Notes under the pieces: generated by a model
Databases searched by the model: none
Told to the model about the DNA's origin: nothing
What the model saw: only the letters and a program-made list of their open reading frames with translations
NCBI RefSeq assembly: GCF_004361815.1
Contig: NZ_SNWA01000002.1
Coordinates: 3,348,001 to 3,412,000, forward strand
Origin: Paraburkholderia sp. BL10I2N1
GTDB taxonomy: Bacteria; Pseudomonadota; Gammaproteobacteria; Burkholderiales; Burkholderiaceae
Length of the DNA: 64,000 nucleotides
Direction of reading: 5' to 3'
Part shown: piece by piece, positions 35,869-46,400 of the stretch
How positions within the stretch are numbered: the first letter of the stretch is position 1
How the letters are laid out: every line of letters starts with the position of its first letter
Program-made: the position numbers and the translations under genes

Positions 35869-36756
35869 ATGAATCTCCGTCACCATCACGCCTGCCGTCC
35901 GTTTCTCGAAGCGGGCAATCTGTCACAAATTTCCGCTTACTACGAAGAAGGCCGCAATGTCATGTGGATGATGTTGCGTGCACAGCCACGGCCATGTTTC
36001 AACATTGAGGTGGTCCATGACATCCTTGCGCTCGCGCGTTCGGCACGCGAGTCCGGTTTGCCGATCGACTTCTGGGTGACGGGCTCGCTGATTCCGACGA
36101 TGTACAACGTCGGAGGCGATCTCGACTTCTTCTCTGATGCTATCCGCACGGGCAAGCGTGAAGCACTGATGTCATATGCGCGTTCATGCGTCGATTGCGT
36201 GCATGCCGCGGCGCGTGGCTTCGATACCGGCGCGATCTCGATTGCGATGGTCGAGGGCACGGCACTGGGCGGTGGCTTTGAAGCAGCGCTTGCGCACCAT
36301 TTTCTGCTGGCGCAGAACGATGCGCGCATGGGCTTCCCTGAAATTGCGTTCAATCTGTTCCCGGGCATGGGCGGTTATTCGCTCGTCGCACGCAAGGGGG
36401 GCATGCGGCTTGCCGAGGAACTGATCGGAGGCGGCGAATCGCATACGGCGGAATGGCACGCATCGAGGGGGCTCGTCGATCAACTGTTCGAACCGGGCGA
36501 CGCGTACATCGCGACGCGCACTTTCATCGACACGATGCGTCCGAAGCTGAACGGCATCCGGGCGATGGTGCGTGCGCGTCAGCGGGTGCTGCAACTGTCG
36601 CGCGCGGAGCTGATGGAGATCACGGAAGACTGGGTCGAGTCGGCCTTCACGATCGAGGAAAAAGACCTCGCGTATATGGAGCGCCTCGTGATGCTGCAGA
36701 ACCGGCGCTCGTCCAATCTGCGTACGAGCCCGGAGCCCAGTATGAATGTTGCCTGA
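35869..36756 (+). CDS. rpfF: RpfF-type DSF/BDSF synthase (crotonase fold)
   Basis: 295 residues. A crotonase-family enzyme with the RpfF-specific FWVTGSLIPTMYNVGGDLDFF and the two catalytic glutamates in MVEGTALGGGFEAALA and MGFPEIAFNLFPGMGGYS. Burkholderia RpfF makes cis-2-dodecenoic acid (BDSF) from 3-hydroxydodecanoyl-ACP, with dehydratase and thioesterase activities. A convergent rpfR lies 45 bp away, the standard pairing. AAGGA ribosome site at 35860. Confidence 0.93.
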   Translation: MNLRHHHACRPFLEAGNLSQISAYYEEGRNVMWMMLRAQPRPCFNIEVVHDILALARSARESGLPIDFWVTGSLIPTMYNVGGDLDFFSDAIRTGKREALMSYARSCVDCVHAAARGFDTGAISIAMVEGTALGGGFEAALAHHFLLAQNDARMGFPEIAFNLFPGMGGYSLVARKGGMRLAEELIGGGESHTAEWHASRGLVDQLFEPGDAYIATRTFIDTMRPKLNGIRAMVRARQRVLQLSRAELMEITEDWVESAFTIEEKDLAYMERLVMLQNRRSSNLRTSPEPSMNVA

Positions 36757-36801
36757 TGGTGTGGTTGTGGAAGTAGCGTGAAAAACAGCAATTGCGGAAG
36801 A

Positions 36802-38805
36802 TCAGGCAAGCAGTCTGATCTTCTGCCGGTCCCGCAGCCACTGCTCGAATTGCGCAGCCGGCATAGGCCGGCCGTACAGGAAGCCTTGTACATAGTCCAC
36901 TCCGAGTCCTTTCATGAAGAGCTCTTCGGTTTCGTTCTCGATGCCTTCGGCGACCACCTTGAAATCCAGTTCCTGCGCCACCGCGACCATCGAACGCACG
37001 AGCGCCTGAGCTTTCACGTCCGCGTTGATCGAGCGCACGAAACTGCGATCCAGCTTGATTACGTCGAGCGGAATCCGGCCGAGCTGCGAGAGTGACGAGT
37101 AGCCGGTGCCGAAGTCGTCGAGGTGCACCTGGGCACCGAGTTCGCGGAACTGCGTGATGAGGTCGATAGCGGCGGCTTCGTCTTCGATCAGGCAGCTTTC
37201 GGTCAGCTCCAGATCGATCAGGCACGTGTCGAGATTCGCGCGCTGCAGCGCCTCGCTGAAATGCCGGACGACGGCCGTGTCGACCAGCTGGCGAGCCGAC
37301 ACGTTAATGGCGACGCGCAGATCGAGCCCTTGCCGCTGCCATTCTGCGGCCTGCAATGCGGCGGTCTGCATGACCCAGCGGCCGAGCGGCCCGATCAGGC
37401 CCGACTCTTCCGCGTAACGGATGAACTCGGTCGGCAGGATCTGGCCGCGCTCCGGCGAGTTCCAGCGCACCAGCGCTTCGACACCCTCTACGGTGCCCGT
37501 GGCGAGCGCGAGCTTCGGTTGGTAGTGGAGCGTGAACTGGCCTTCGTCGAGCCCGCGCCGCAGGTTGGTGTCGAGCCACATGTACTCGGCAACCTTGCGG
37601 TCCATTTCCGGCGAGAACACGCGGCAGGTGCGCTTGCCTTCGTCCTTCGCGACGTACATCGCGGTGTCGGCGGAGCGGATCACCGATTCGAGGCTGTCAC
37701 CGTGTTCGGGGTACAGCGAAATACCGATCGAGCAGCCGGTGTAGACCTCGACCAGTCCGAGGCTGAACGGTCTGCGCAGGCGTTCGAGGATGCGCGCGGC
37801 GGTGGCTTCGAGCAACTCGCGCGTCGCACCGGTCATGAGGACGATGAATTCGTCGCCGCCGAGGCGTGCAATGGTCTCGCTTTCGCCGAGACAGCCATGG
37901 ATCGCAGCGGACACATCCTTGATCAGCCGGTCGCCGAACACGTGGCCGTAGTGGTCGTTGACTTTCTTGAAGTTGTCGAGATCGAGAAACAGGATGCCGA
38001 CCGAGGTGCCTTCTTCCGCCGCTTCGATCGCCGCGCGGATCTTGTCCTGGATCGCATTGCGGTTCGGCAGGCCGGTGAGCGAATCGGTATTCGCCAGTTC
38101 CGACAGGCGCGCCTGCGCACGGCGTTCTTCGGTAATGTCGGTGCCTGCGCAGATCAGGAAGCGCTCGTCGACGCCGCTGCCGCTTTTCACGAACTTGTTG
38201 CGAAACAGGAACAGGCGTTCGCCGTGAACGGTCTTGACGACCCGTTCGACTTCATAGGACACGCCGCGATTGAAGAAACCGCTGATGTTGTAGCTCGACG
38301 CCGCGCCGTCTTCGGACGACATGAAGAGGGTCCAGACGTTGCGGCCGATCACATCTTCTTCCTTCATGCCGGACAGTTCTTCGGCGAGCCGGTTGAAGCG
38401 CTGGATCCGGCCGTTCTGGTCGACGATCACGACGAGGGAATTGACCTCCGACACGACGTGCTCGGCAAACGAGAGGCCGTGCACGAGGTCTCGCGCAACG
38501 GATTCGGTATCGGCGTAGGCGGATGCGGTGCCGGCCCATGACTTGCTGTTGAGCTTCTTGCCAACCAGATGCAGGCGCAAAGGTTCGCCAAACAGTTTGA
38601 TGTCGAGTGTGAGGTGCGACGTAATGCCAGTGAGCCGGCGGATCTGCCCGGCCTGCTGGCCGGTGAGGGTGATCGCGACGTCGGCCGGGCCCGGCCCCGT
38701 GTCGGCGGTCAGTTCAAGCGCGTTGCTATCGCTCGACAGGCGCCAGCACGGACTGCTCGTGCCGAAGTGCGCATAGAGCGTCTGATGTTGCTGGTCGTCG
38801 TTCAT
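36802..38805 (-). CDS. rpfR: RpfR, BDSF receptor with PAS-GGDEF-EAL domains
   Basis: 667 residues. The N-terminal RpfF-interaction domain (about 1-95) is followed by a PAS domain that binds BDSF (about 105-220), GGDEF (RLGGDEFIVL) and EAL (EGVEALVRW, NVSARQL, ELTES, DDFGTGYSSL, VAEGIENE). All EAL metal and c-di-GMP residues are present, so it should be an active phosphodiesterase, raised by BDSF. The GGDEF motif is also intact, so cyclase activity is possible. The ATG at 38805 has GGGGGA upstream. Confidence 0.94.
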   Translation of the reverse strand: MNDDQQHQTLYAHFGTSSPCWRLSSDSNALELTADTGPGPADVAITLTGQQAGQIRRLTGITSHLTLDIKLFGEPLRLHLVGKKLNSKSWAGTASAYADTESVARDLVHGLSFAEHVVSEVNSLVVIVDQNGRIQRFNRLAEELSGMKEEDVIGRNVWTLFMSSEDGAASSYNISGFFNRGVSYEVERVVKTVHGERLFLFRNKFVKSGSGVDERFLICAGTDITEERRAQARLSELANTDSLTGLPNRNAIQDKIRAAIEAAEEGTSVGILFLDLDNFKKVNDHYGHVFGDRLIKDVSAAIHGCLGESETIARLGGDEFIVLMTGATRELLEATAARILERLRRPFSLGLVEVYTGCSIGISLYPEHGDSLESVIRSADTAMYVAKDEGKRTCRVFSPEMDRKVAEYMWLDTNLRRGLDEGQFTLHYQPKLALATGTVEGVEALVRWNSPERGQILPTEFIRYAEESGLIGPLGRWVMQTAALQAAEWQRQGLDLRVAINVSARQLVDTAVVRHFSEALQRANLDTCLIDLELTESCLIEDEAAAIDLITQFRELGAQVHLDDFGTGYSSLSQLGRIPLDVIKLDRSFVRSINADVKAQALVRSMVAVAQELDFKVVAEGIENETEELFMKGLGVDYVQGFLYGRPMPAAQFEQWLRDRQKIRLLA

Positions 38806-39104
38806 GGCGTCCCCCGGGCAGGCTGAGCCGTCAGGCCTGCTATTGACGCAGGCGAGTTGTCGGGCGGCAAACGGTCTTCCGTCGAAGGTTGGCTTCATTG
38901 TATCCACGCGGCCGGATTGCGGGCTTCGCACGAGTTAACGGCTGTCTGCATCGATTCTTTAATGACTGTTCATTTTAACGCCTGCGTATTGTAAGCTGAC
39001 CAGAATGTCGTGTATGCGTAGCGCATAGTCGGTTGTGCAGGCGGGACAGGCGGCGCTCCGCGGGGTCCAGCGCGAGGCGAAAGGGCTTCGGCCGCTACCG
39101 TGGG

Positions 39105-42100
39105 TCAGTAGCGCCTCGTCAATCGCATCCGCGCCTGCTCCCTGATATCGGCATCGAGCGTGGCCGGGAAGTCGAACGAACTGGCCACGAGCGTCGCGAC
39201 TGGCACCCCGTCGCGATACAGCACGCGATTGCCGCTCACTGCCGGCACCTTGTCTCCCGGCAACAGGGTGCCGACGAGGTTCAACGGATCCGTGGCCGAC
39301 ACGCAGACAAACGCGCCGTCGTTCGCATGTCGGCGCACTTCGCGCAGCAGGGGGATCGCCTCGGGCAGGGCGAACTGCTCGCCAGCCAGCCCGTTGACGA
39401 AGCGGCCGCCGCGCACAAGCCCGCGCGCCTCCAGCTTTTGCAGCATGCGCAGCAGTTCGCCCCAGGGCGGCAGCCAGTCGGCTTCGCGTTCGAGCAGACG
39501 CCAGAACACGACGCCATATCGGCGCAGCAACGTCATTGCGATGTGTTCGAGCACGTCGGGATCGGTCGGCGGCGGGCGGTGGGTGGAAGAAGAGGAGGCT
39601 GCGTCAGCCGAAGCGGCCGGCCGGCGCCGCACCAGTGCCCAGCGTCCCGCATCGTCCATCCCGCCGATCAGCGCACCGGCGCCGCGCGGACGCCGGCTTC
39701 CGTAGTACGCGTTGCGCTTTGCCACGGGCTTGAGCAGAGCGCGCAATCCAGCGAAGCTGTCCGAATTCACGAGCCCTGCCGCAACCAGTTCGCCCAGCGC
39801 GTTTTCGAGTTCGATCTTCAGTATCCGCGCTTCCGACAGCAGTTCGTCGAAGAACATCGCGCCGTGCGCGGCGAGCACGTCGTACACCTGCTGGGCGCGC
39901 GCGGAAAGCTCGGGCAATTTCGACTGGTCGATCAGCGCGCTCCACATGCCGACATGACGCCGCGGCAGCAACACGATCGGCGTGCTGCGAACCGGCGCAC
40001 TGGCAGCGCGCGACCGTTCCGTCAAACGCGTCCACACCACCTTGCCCGAGCGGCATAGTTCATCGAGCGACGTGATCGAATAGTCCTTGAGACGGGCCGG
40101 CAGGATGTCTTCTTCCCATGCGCCCGCGGCCGCCTGAAAACCCTCGAGCTGATCGACGACCGCAGCGAGCGCATCGCGTCCTTCGCCGCGGGTGTCGGGC
40201 GTCAGGTGTTGCCATGCGAACAGGAAGCGCATGAAGTCGTGCCTCTCCACCGGCTCGATCTCGCGACGCAGACGCTTCACCGTATAGCGGTTGATGCGCG
40301 CGAGCAGATGCCGTTCGCACCATTGCTCTTCGGTGGCGCCGGGTGTGAAGCGGCCGCGCATCACATAGCCTTGCGCTTCGAGTTGCGTCAAGGCCTGCGT
40401 CACCGACGCAACCGGCAACGCCAGCGCGCCTGCGATCTGTGTCACGGGCGACGGGCCGAACCCGGTCATGCGCGCGCGGATCAGCTCAACCAGGGCTTCG
40501 TCTTCGTTCCACGCTTCCGTAAAGCCTCTCGGCGCGCGCAGGGACGGCTCCACCGGCGCGTCGGGGAAGAGCGCGCGCAGGCAGGTCAGACGCTCGGCCG
40601 GCAGCCAGAGCGCGTTGTCGGCGGCCACCTGCATGCGGGTGGCGCGGCCGCCTGTAGCCAGCGCTTCCAGCCATGCGGGCCAGCCGACGTTGCGCTGCGC
40701 TTCCGCTTCGGTGATGCACGCGAGGCCGGTCAGCGCCTCGTGCATTTCGTCGGCGCCCAGGGCTTGCGGCCACGCTTCGTCGCGCACGCTCGCGATCGCT
40801 TCGGGGTCGAGCGCGCCGAGATCGTCGGCGGAAGCGGGATCGGTCCAGCGGCGATTGAGCACGGCCTGGGTGCGGCGCTCTTCGAGGGGCGCATCGTCGA
40901 GATACGCATAGGGCTTCGCGGTCAGGATCTCGGCGGCAAGGGGCGAAGGCGCCGGCAGATCGCGCGCAACCAGCGTCACGTTGCCCTGTTCGATCCGGCG
41001 TAGCAGGCGCAGCCAGCCATCGGTGTCCATCGCTTCATGCAGACAGTCGTCGACCGTCTGGTCGACGAGCGGATGATTCGGCAATTCGCGTTCGCCGACG
41101 ATGTTCTCCAGACACGCCGCCTGATCCGGAAACACTGCCGCGAGCAGATCGTCGCTGCGCATGCGCTGGATCTGCGGCGCGGTCTTGCGCCCGCCGCTAT
41201 AACGCGGCAGCGCGAGCGCGGTCGTCGCATTCCAGCGCCAGCGCACACCGAACAGCGGTGCATCGAGCAGCGCCTGGATCAGCAGGTGTTCGGCCGTATT
41301 CGAATGCAGATAGCGCCAGACTTCATGGAGCGCGAAGCTGTGGCTGCCGGTCAGCGACAGGATGATCGCGTCCTCGGTCGCCGCCGCCTGCAACTCGAAA
41401 TTGAACGTGCGGCAGAAGCGTTTGCGCAGCGCGAGGCCCCACGCGCGGTTCAGGCGGCTGCCGAACGGTGCGTGAATCACGAGCTGCGTACCGCCGGATT
41501 CGTCGAAGAAGCGCTCCATCACAAGCGTGTCCTGCGTCGGCAGCACGCTCAGCGCGGAACGCGCGCGGGCCAGATACTCGACGATCTGCCGGGCGGCCGT
41601 CTCGTCGATGCCGATGTGCTCCATCAGCCAGTCGATCGCGTGTTCGATGTGCGCCGCGAGCATGGCCGGGGCCGTGAGTTCGGTGACTGCGGCGCCGCCG
41701 TCGGATTGCCCATCCGCAAGATCCGCAACGGCCGCAACCGGCTGTCCGGCGAACGCAGGTTCAGATGCTTGCATTAGCAACCGGTCGATCTGCGCGCGCA
41801 GGCGCGCAACTCCCATCGACAGTTCGTCACTCCGTCCCGGCGCCTCACCGAGCCAGAACGGAATGTTCGGCGACTGTCCGTGCGCATCCTCGACGCGCAC
41901 GCGCCCCGTTTCCACGCGAAGGATCCGGTACGACGCATTGCCGAGCTGGAACACATCGCCGGCAAGACTTTCGACTGCGAAATCCTCGTTGACGGTGCCG
42001 ATGTTGACGCCTTGCGGTTCGAGCACCACCGCGTAATCCGCGTTCTCGGGAATCGTGCCGCCCGACGTGACGGCGACCAGCCTGCTGCCGCGCCGTCCGC

Positions 42101-43607
42101 GCAGCATCCCTCCCACGACGTCACGATGCACGTACGCAGCACGCGGCCCGTGGCGGCTCGTATAGCCTTCCGCGAGCATGCGCAGTACGGCATCGTACTG
42201 CTCGCGCGTGAGGTCCGCGTAGGGCGCCGCGTGCCGCACGAGATCGAACAGCGCATCCTCGCTCCATTCCTGGCTTGCCACCTCGGCAGTGATTTGCTGC
42301 GCGAGCACGTCGAGCGGCGCGCGCGGGATCTCGAGCGTATCGAGTTCGCCGCGCCGCACGCAGTCGAGAAGCGCGGCGCATTCGATCAGGTCATCGCGCG
42401 AGGTCGGAAAGAGCCGGCCTTTCGGCATGCCGCCGACCTGGTGCCCGGAACGCCCGACACGCTGCAAGAATGCCGCAATGCCGCGCGGCGAACCCATCTG
42501 GCAGACTAGATCGACGTCGCCGATATCGATGCCCAGTTCAAGCGACGCAGTCGCAATCAGCACGCGCAATTCGCCGCGCTTGAGCTTTTGTTCGGCGTCG
42601 AAGCGATGTTCCTTCGACATGCTGCCGTGATGCGCGGCCACCGCTTCCTTGCCGAGCCGTTCCGTCAGATGCCGCGACGCGCGTTCGGCCATCCGGCGCG
42701 TGTTGACGAAGACGAGTGTCGTCCGATGCAGTGCCACCAGTTCCGCGAGCCGGTCGTAGACACGGTCCCACACTTCGTTCGGCATCACCGCTTCGAGCGG
42801 TACGGGTGGCAGTTCGAGCGCGAGATCGCGGGCCCGCACATGGCCTACATCGATGATCGCGCAAGCGGAGGGCGCGTCGTCGCTGGGGCTGGCGCCGCCG
42901 GTCAGAAAGCGCGCGACGGCCGCAACCGGCTTTTGTGTCGCCGACAGGCCGATGCGCGGCAGGCGCCGGCGACACAGCGCGTCGAGCCGTTCAAGACTGA
43001 GCGACAGATGACTGCCGCGCTTGCTGCCCGCGATCGCGTGGATTTCGTCGACGATCACCGTGCGTGTAGTCGACAGCATGCGTCGACCGGAGTCTGAACC
43101 GAGCAGCACGTATAACGATTCCGGCGTCGTGACGAGAATGTGCGGCGCGCGCTTGCGCAGCGCGTTGCGCTCCTGCTGCGTGGTGTCGCCGGTGCGCACG
43201 GCGGTGCGGATATCGAGCGCCGGCAGGCCGCGTTCGGCGAGCTCGTTCGCGATGCCTTCCAGCGGCGTCTGCAGGTTGATCCGGATGTCGTTGGAGAGCG
43301 CCTTCAGCGGCGAAACGTAGACGACGAGGGTCGCGTCGGGCAGTGCGCCGTCGTTGGCGAGGCCCTGCTTGACCAGTTCATCGATGGCCGACAGAAACGC
43401 CGTGAGCGTCTTGCCGGAGCCCGTCGGCGCGGCGACGAGCGTTGGGCGGCCGCGGCGGATCTCCGGCCAGGCGGCGGTCTGGGCGTCGGTGGGGGCGGGG
43501 AAGGTTTTCAGGAACCAGGCGGCGACGGCCGGATGGAAATCGGCCAGCACGCCGGCTGCTGGGGAGCCGGAGGTCATGGAACTGCAATTGGGGGCGCGAC
43601 GTGCCAT
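39105..43607 (-). CDS. lhr: Lhr, very large superfamily-2 DNA helicase
   Basis: 1500 residues, the normal full Lhr length. The N-terminal helicase core has Walker [15 protein letters not shown], motif [11 protein letters not shown] and motif [14 protein letters not shown], followed by the winged-helix and Lhr-specific C-terminal domains, the last third rich in Arg and Ala. Lhr translocates on single-stranded DNA and unwinds RNA:DNA hybrids in repair. Starts at 43607 and 43577 are both possible; the latter gives the more conserved N-terminus. Single gene. Confidence 0.93.
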   Translation of the reverse strand: MARRAPNCSSMTSGSPAAGVLADFHPAVAAWFLKTFPAPTDAQTAAWPEIRRGRPTLVAAPTGSGKTLTAFLSAIDELVKQGLANDGALPDATLVVYVSPLKALSNDIRINLQTPLEGIANELAERGLPALDIRTAVRTGDTTQQERNALRKRAPHILVTTPESLYVLLGSDSGRRMLSTTRTVIVDEIHAIAGSKRGSHLSLSLERLDALCRRRLPRIGLSATQKPVAAVARFLTGGASPSDDAPSACAIIDVGHVRARDLALELPPVPLEAVMPNEVWDRVYDRLAELVALHRTTLVFVNTRRMAERASRHLTERLGKEAVAAHHGSMSKEHRFDAEQKLKRGELRVLIATASLELGIDIGDVDLVCQMGSPRGIAAFLQRVGRSGHQVGGMPKGRLFPTSRDDLIECAALLDCVRRGELDTLEIPRAPLDVLAQQITAEVASQEWSEDALFDLVRHAAPYADLTREQYDAVLRMLAEGYTSRHGPRAAYVHRDVVGGMLRGRRGSRLVAVTSGGTIPENADYAVVLEPQGVNIGTVNEDFAVESLAGDVFQLGNASYRILRVETGRVRVEDAHGQSPNIPFWLGEAPGRSDELSMGVARLRAQIDRLLMQASEPAFAGQPVAAVADLADGQSDGGAAVTELTAPAMLAAHIEHAIDWLMEHIGIDETAARQIVEYLARARSALSVLPTQDTLVMERFFDESGGTQLVIHAPFGSRLNRAWGLALRKRFCRTFNFELQAAATEDAIILSLTGSHSFALHEVWRYLHSNTAEHLLIQALLDAPLFGVRWRWNATTALALPRYSGGRKTAPQIQRMRSDDLLAAVFPDQAACLENIVGERELPNHPLVDQTVDDCLHEAMDTDGWLRLLRRIEQGNVTLVARDLPAPSPLAAEILTAKPYAYLDDAPLEERRTQAVLNRRWTDPASADDLGALDPEAIASVRDEAWPQALGADEMHEALTGLACITEAEAQRNVGWPAWLEALATGGRATRMQVAADNALWLPAERLTCLRALFPDAPVEPSLRAPRGFTEAWNEDEALVELIRARMTGFGPSPVTQIAGALALPVASVTQALTQLEAQGYVMRGRFTPGATEEQWCERHLLARINRYTVKRLRREIEPVERHDFMRFLFAWQHLTPDTRGEGRDALAAVVDQLEGFQAAAGAWEEDILPARLKDYSITSLDELCRSGKVVWTRLTERSRAASAPVRSTPIVLLPRRHVGMWSALIDQSKLPELSARAQQVYDVLAAHGAMFFDELLSEARILKIELENALGELVAAGLVNSDSFAGLRALLKPVAKRNAYYGSRRPRGAGALIGGMDDAGRWALVRRRPAASADAASSSSTHRPPPTDPDVLEHIAMTLLRRYGVVFWRLLEREADWLPPWGELLRMLQKLEARGLVRGGRFVNGLAGEQFALPEAIPLLREVRRHANDGAFVCVSATDPLNLVGTLLPGDKVPAVSGNRVLYRDGVPVATLVASSFDFPATLDADIREQARMRLTRRY

Positions 43608-43969
43608 TTCCAGAGGGCGTCTCGACGCCCGTCCGTTCGGTGGTCAAGTGGAAAGTCTCGCAGGTTTTGACGAGGCGTGCCAGGCGTGTGGTTTTCAGTA
43701 GCCTTTCACGCTTATCGTGCGTCTGAAGAATCGCGATGGTTGCAGTATCGTCGCAGGCTCACCATCCGCGATGGAGCACTGACCATGCGAGACAACCAGC
43801 TTGGCCGTACCGGTGCCCGTCAACAATGATCGCAATCTCATCGGGACCCGCCTCGGGTCTGTTGGCGTCTGTCGCGAGGACCGCGACATCTGGGGGTTCC
43901 GGTATGGGCGCTACCGGGACGGGTTGGACTGCCCACGTGCCATCGATATAAACGGCCTGACTACGGACC
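43608..43969. other. Region between lhr and the next small gene
   Basis: About 360 bp with overlapping open frames on both strands (one at 43759-44028 on the minus strand) but no ribosome site or family feature that I would trust. No gene called. Confidence 0.4.
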
Positions 43970-44287
43970 ATGCCAGACGCTTCGCCCCGCAATTCAGATG
44001 TCAGCTCTCCCCACGACCGTATCGCCATTCTCGAAGATCTGCTCGCTTTTCACTGCGAGCGGAATATGCACGGGGTCGATGCGATATTCGGGATGGTTGC
44101 CTGGCTTGAGTGCGGCAAGAGACCAGACCTTTGCGTCGAGGGACTACGCTCAAGAATCCAGTATGCGCAGGTCGGCCTGACCCGGCTCGCGCATGAGCTG
44201 GCAATCAGCAACCTCGACACTGACGCTACGCGGGCGGCGATACTGCGCTCGTCGTTTGTCGCATCGCACCCGGAACCGCTGTCGTGA
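43970..44287 (+). CDS. Hypothetical protein
   Basis: 105 residues with a steady amphipathic-helical look (DRIAILEDLLAFHCERN, FGMVAWLECGK, YAQVGLTRLAHELAI). No family is recognised. A weak ACGGA precedes the ATG. It could be a real small protein or chance. Confidence 0.35.
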   Translation: MPDASPRNSDVSSPHDRIAILEDLLAFHCERNMHGVDAIFGMVAWLECGKRPDLCVEGLRSRIQYAQVGLTRLAHELAISNLDTDATRAAILRSSFVASHPEPLS

Positions 44288-44358
44288 ATCCCGATTGCGG
44301 GGATGCGGTGCCATGTCCTGCATGAATGCCGGGCGATAAAGCATCGGGAGGCAGGCGC

Positions 44359-44508
44359 ATGGACGAAGTCGCGGTGATCCTGCTCGCGGGGGCAGCGGTC
44401 GTAACATTGCTGCCGGCGACATTCATTGTCGGCGTAGTCATGTTCACACGACGTGACGGTGCACCACCCAGTCCAGACTTACTCCGATTATTCAGGATTG
44501 CTTCTTGA
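44359..44508 (+). CDS. Small membrane protein, hypothetical
   Basis: 49 residues with one long membrane helix (AVILLAGAAVVTLLPATFIVGVVMF) and a short basic tail. A strong GGGAGG at 44346-44351 lies 7 bases before the ATG, supporting this start over the in-frame ATG at 44326. No family recognised. Confidence 0.45.
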   Translation: MDEVAVILLAGAAVVTLLPATFIVGVVMFTRRDGAPPSPDLLRLFRIAS

Positions 44509-44761
44509 AACAGCAAAACCGACAGAAAACGCCGATAGCATGATTTATACATAACGCATCAATTTCGCTCATCACCCAAATTCATCCCAATAAATAGAAA
44601 AAATGCTATTTATCGTTGTTTGACTAAATTGTTGGGAATTCCAGACGCCCTCGGGAAGTTGATTTGACGTTTATCTCGCACTACTTCCTAAGCCGGACGA
44701 GCCGGAACCAAACAGGTAGTACGATGCGTAGCCATATAGCCAGCCGATGCCGAAGTGAACC

Positions 44762-46276
44762 ATGAAGGCCGATCTGATTGAGCGTTACGCGGCGAATTTG
44801 CACGGCGTGCTGTCGTGCTTTGACCGAATCCTGATCACGGGCACGCTGCCTGGCGCGTGCTACGCAGCGGGCATGACGAGTTTTCTGAACGCCAACGGCA
44901 TTCGCCTATTCGACTACGCCAGGTTCGCCGAACCGCTGCGCGAACGCATCCGTGTGCGCGCGCAAGAGGTCTGCGCTGCCGCCGGCATCGAGATTGAGCA
45001 CGTCAACAAGAGCCACATCCGCAAGGAAGATCTGGTGGCACGCGTGCTGCAGGGGCGTGGCGATGCACCCGGGCTGGTGCACGTCATCTCGGCGATGGAG
45101 GCCTGCCCGAGCTACAAGCCGTGGCACGACAAGAGCAGCGGCAAGACCTACCTGCGCCCCGAGACGGGCAAGTGTCTGCACTACTACTTCTACTTCATCG
45201 ATGACGAACTCGGGCTGTGCTACCTCAGGGTCCCGACCTGGGCACCGTTCGGCTTGCAGTTCTACTGCAATGGCCACGGCGCCGTGGCCCGTGCGCTCAA
45301 GCGCGAGGGCATCGGGTTCGTGCAGGCCGACAACGCCTTTTTGCGCATTGCCGATATGGACCGTGCACAGGCCATCGCCGACGCGCTGAGCCCCGATATG
45401 CTGCATGAGCGACTGGACCGCTACGCGCAGTGGCTGTGCCCGGTGCTCGACGTGTTCGGCCAGACCTACCACTGGAGCCTGCGGCAGGCCGAGTATTCCA
45501 CTGACCTGATGTTCCGCAGCCAACAGACGCTGGTGCCGCTGTACGACGTGCTGTCGCGTCAGGCGGTGCTGGCCGCGCACGCCGGGAAAGTAGCCGGCTT
45601 CCTGGGCAAGAAGGTCACGCCGCAATTGGCGCAGGAGATCGGCTCGCGGCTGTCCACCCGCATCGAGGGACGCTGCATCAAGCACCATATGGGCGTTGCC
45701 AGCGTCAAGGTTTACGACAAGTTCTCCCATGTGTTGCGGATAGAAACCACCATCAACGACGTGAGCTTCTTCAAACACCACCGCAAGGTGGAACACAGGA
45801 ATGGCCAAAGCACCTACGAACTCGCAGCGTTGAGGAAAACCATCTACAGCCTGTTCGACCTGCGCGAGATCATGCTGGGCTGCAACCAGCGCTACCTCGC
45901 GTTTTTGTCGAGTCTGGATGACCCCAGCGCAGGTGAGCGCGACCTTCAACGTTTGAGCCAGTCCCGCGTGGGCAGTAATGAGCGCAGGGTCAAAGGACTC
46001 AACTTCTTCAACGGCGGCGAGCAAGCACTGCTGCGTGCCTTGCAGCGCGGCGAGTTCAACGTGCATGGCCTGCGCCGTGCCGATCTGGCCAGGCATGTGG
46101 ACATGAGCGCCCCGGTGCTGTCCCGACAGCTCTCGCGACTGCGCACACTCGGCTTGATCAAGAAGGTGGCCCATACCTACCGCTACTACCTCACGCGTCT
46201 GGGCCGCGCCGCCATCGCTGCTGCCTGTTCTCTCACCCGTTTCAACATCGTTCCAATTCTGGCCGCAGCACACTGA
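44762..46276 (+). CDS. Conserved winged-helix protein, probable mobile-element protein
   Basis: 504 residues. Conserved N-terminal block (LHGVLSCFDRILITGTLPGACYAAGM), ALVHVISAMEACPSYKPW-like and LHYYFYFIDDELGLCYLRVPTWAPFGLQFYCNGH blocks, VYDKFSHVLRIETTINDVSFFKHHRKVEHRNG, and a C-terminal winged helix (DLARHVDMSAPVLSRQLSRLRTLGLIKKV). Relatives are often called MarR regulator because of this last domain, which I think is misleading: the protein is far longer than MarR. Its function is unknown. It is flanked by a direct repeat, see the mobile element entry. Confidence 0.8.
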   Translation: MKADLIERYAANLHGVLSCFDRILITGTLPGACYAAGMTSFLNANGIRLFDYARFAEPLRERIRVRAQEVCAAAGIEIEHVNKSHIRKEDLVARVLQGRGDAPGLVHVISAMEACPSYKPWHDKSSGKTYLRPETGKCLHYYFYFIDDELGLCYLRVPTWAPFGLQFYCNGHGAVARALKREGIGFVQADNAFLRIADMDRAQAIADALSPDMLHERLDRYAQWLCPVLDVFGQTYHWSLRQAEYSTDLMFRSQQTLVPLYDVLSRQAVLAAHAGKVAGFLGKKVTPQLAQEIGSRLSTRIEGRCIKHHMGVASVKVYDKFSHVLRIETTINDVSFFKHHRKVEHRNGQSTYELAALRKTIYSLFDLREIMLGCNQRYLAFLSSLDDPSAGERDLQRLSQSRVGSNERRVKGLNFFNGGEQALLRALQRGEFNVHGLRRADLARHVDMSAPVLSRQLSRLRTLGLIKKVAHTYRYYLTRLGRAAIAAACSLTRFNIVPILAAAH

Positions 46277-46310
46277 AGTCTTCTCACAAATCGCGAAGAC
46301 TTAACTTTTT
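46276..46310 (+). terminator. Hairpin terminator after the 504-codon gene
   Basis: Arms AAGTCTTC (46276-46283) and GAAGACTT (46295-46302) with an 11-base loop, followed by AACTTTTT. The stem begins at the last base of the stop codon. Confidence 0.65.
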
Positions 46311-46400
46311 AGTTACTAAATTGCGATCTCGCCCGAAATTGCGAATGCGACGCGTAGCTTCGAATCCCGCGGTTTCGCTTGTTCCTCTCAACGAACCGGT

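Larger units (their letters stand above)
44632..46314 (+). mobile_element. Candidate mobile element of unknown class carrying one gene
   Basis: A perfect 9-bp direct repeat ACTAAATTG occurs at 44623-44631 and 46315-46323 and brackets 1683 bp holding a single gene of a protein family I recall as multicopy in many bacteria, plus a terminator. This looks like a target-site duplication. I find no convincing terminal inverted repeats and no DDE motif, and a chance 9-bp match in AT-rich flanks is possible. Confidence 0.4.

Noticed and set aside
37123..38541. 472-codon open frame on the plus strand over rpfR
   Set aside because: Antisense to intact GGDEF and EAL coding sequence; composition is that of a shadow.
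43759..44028. 89-codon open frame on the minus strand near lhr
   Set aside because: Overlaps the plus-strand small gene at 43970 and has no ribosome site or family; kept only as a note.
44906..46273. 455-codon open frame antisense to the mobile-element gene
   Set aside because: Shadow of the conserved plus-strand gene, whose conserved blocks and terminator fit the plus strand.
46324..46400. Sigma-54 promoter before vgrG
   Set aside because: I looked for a TGGC-type element with GC 10 bases on, because rpoN is near, and found none convincing.
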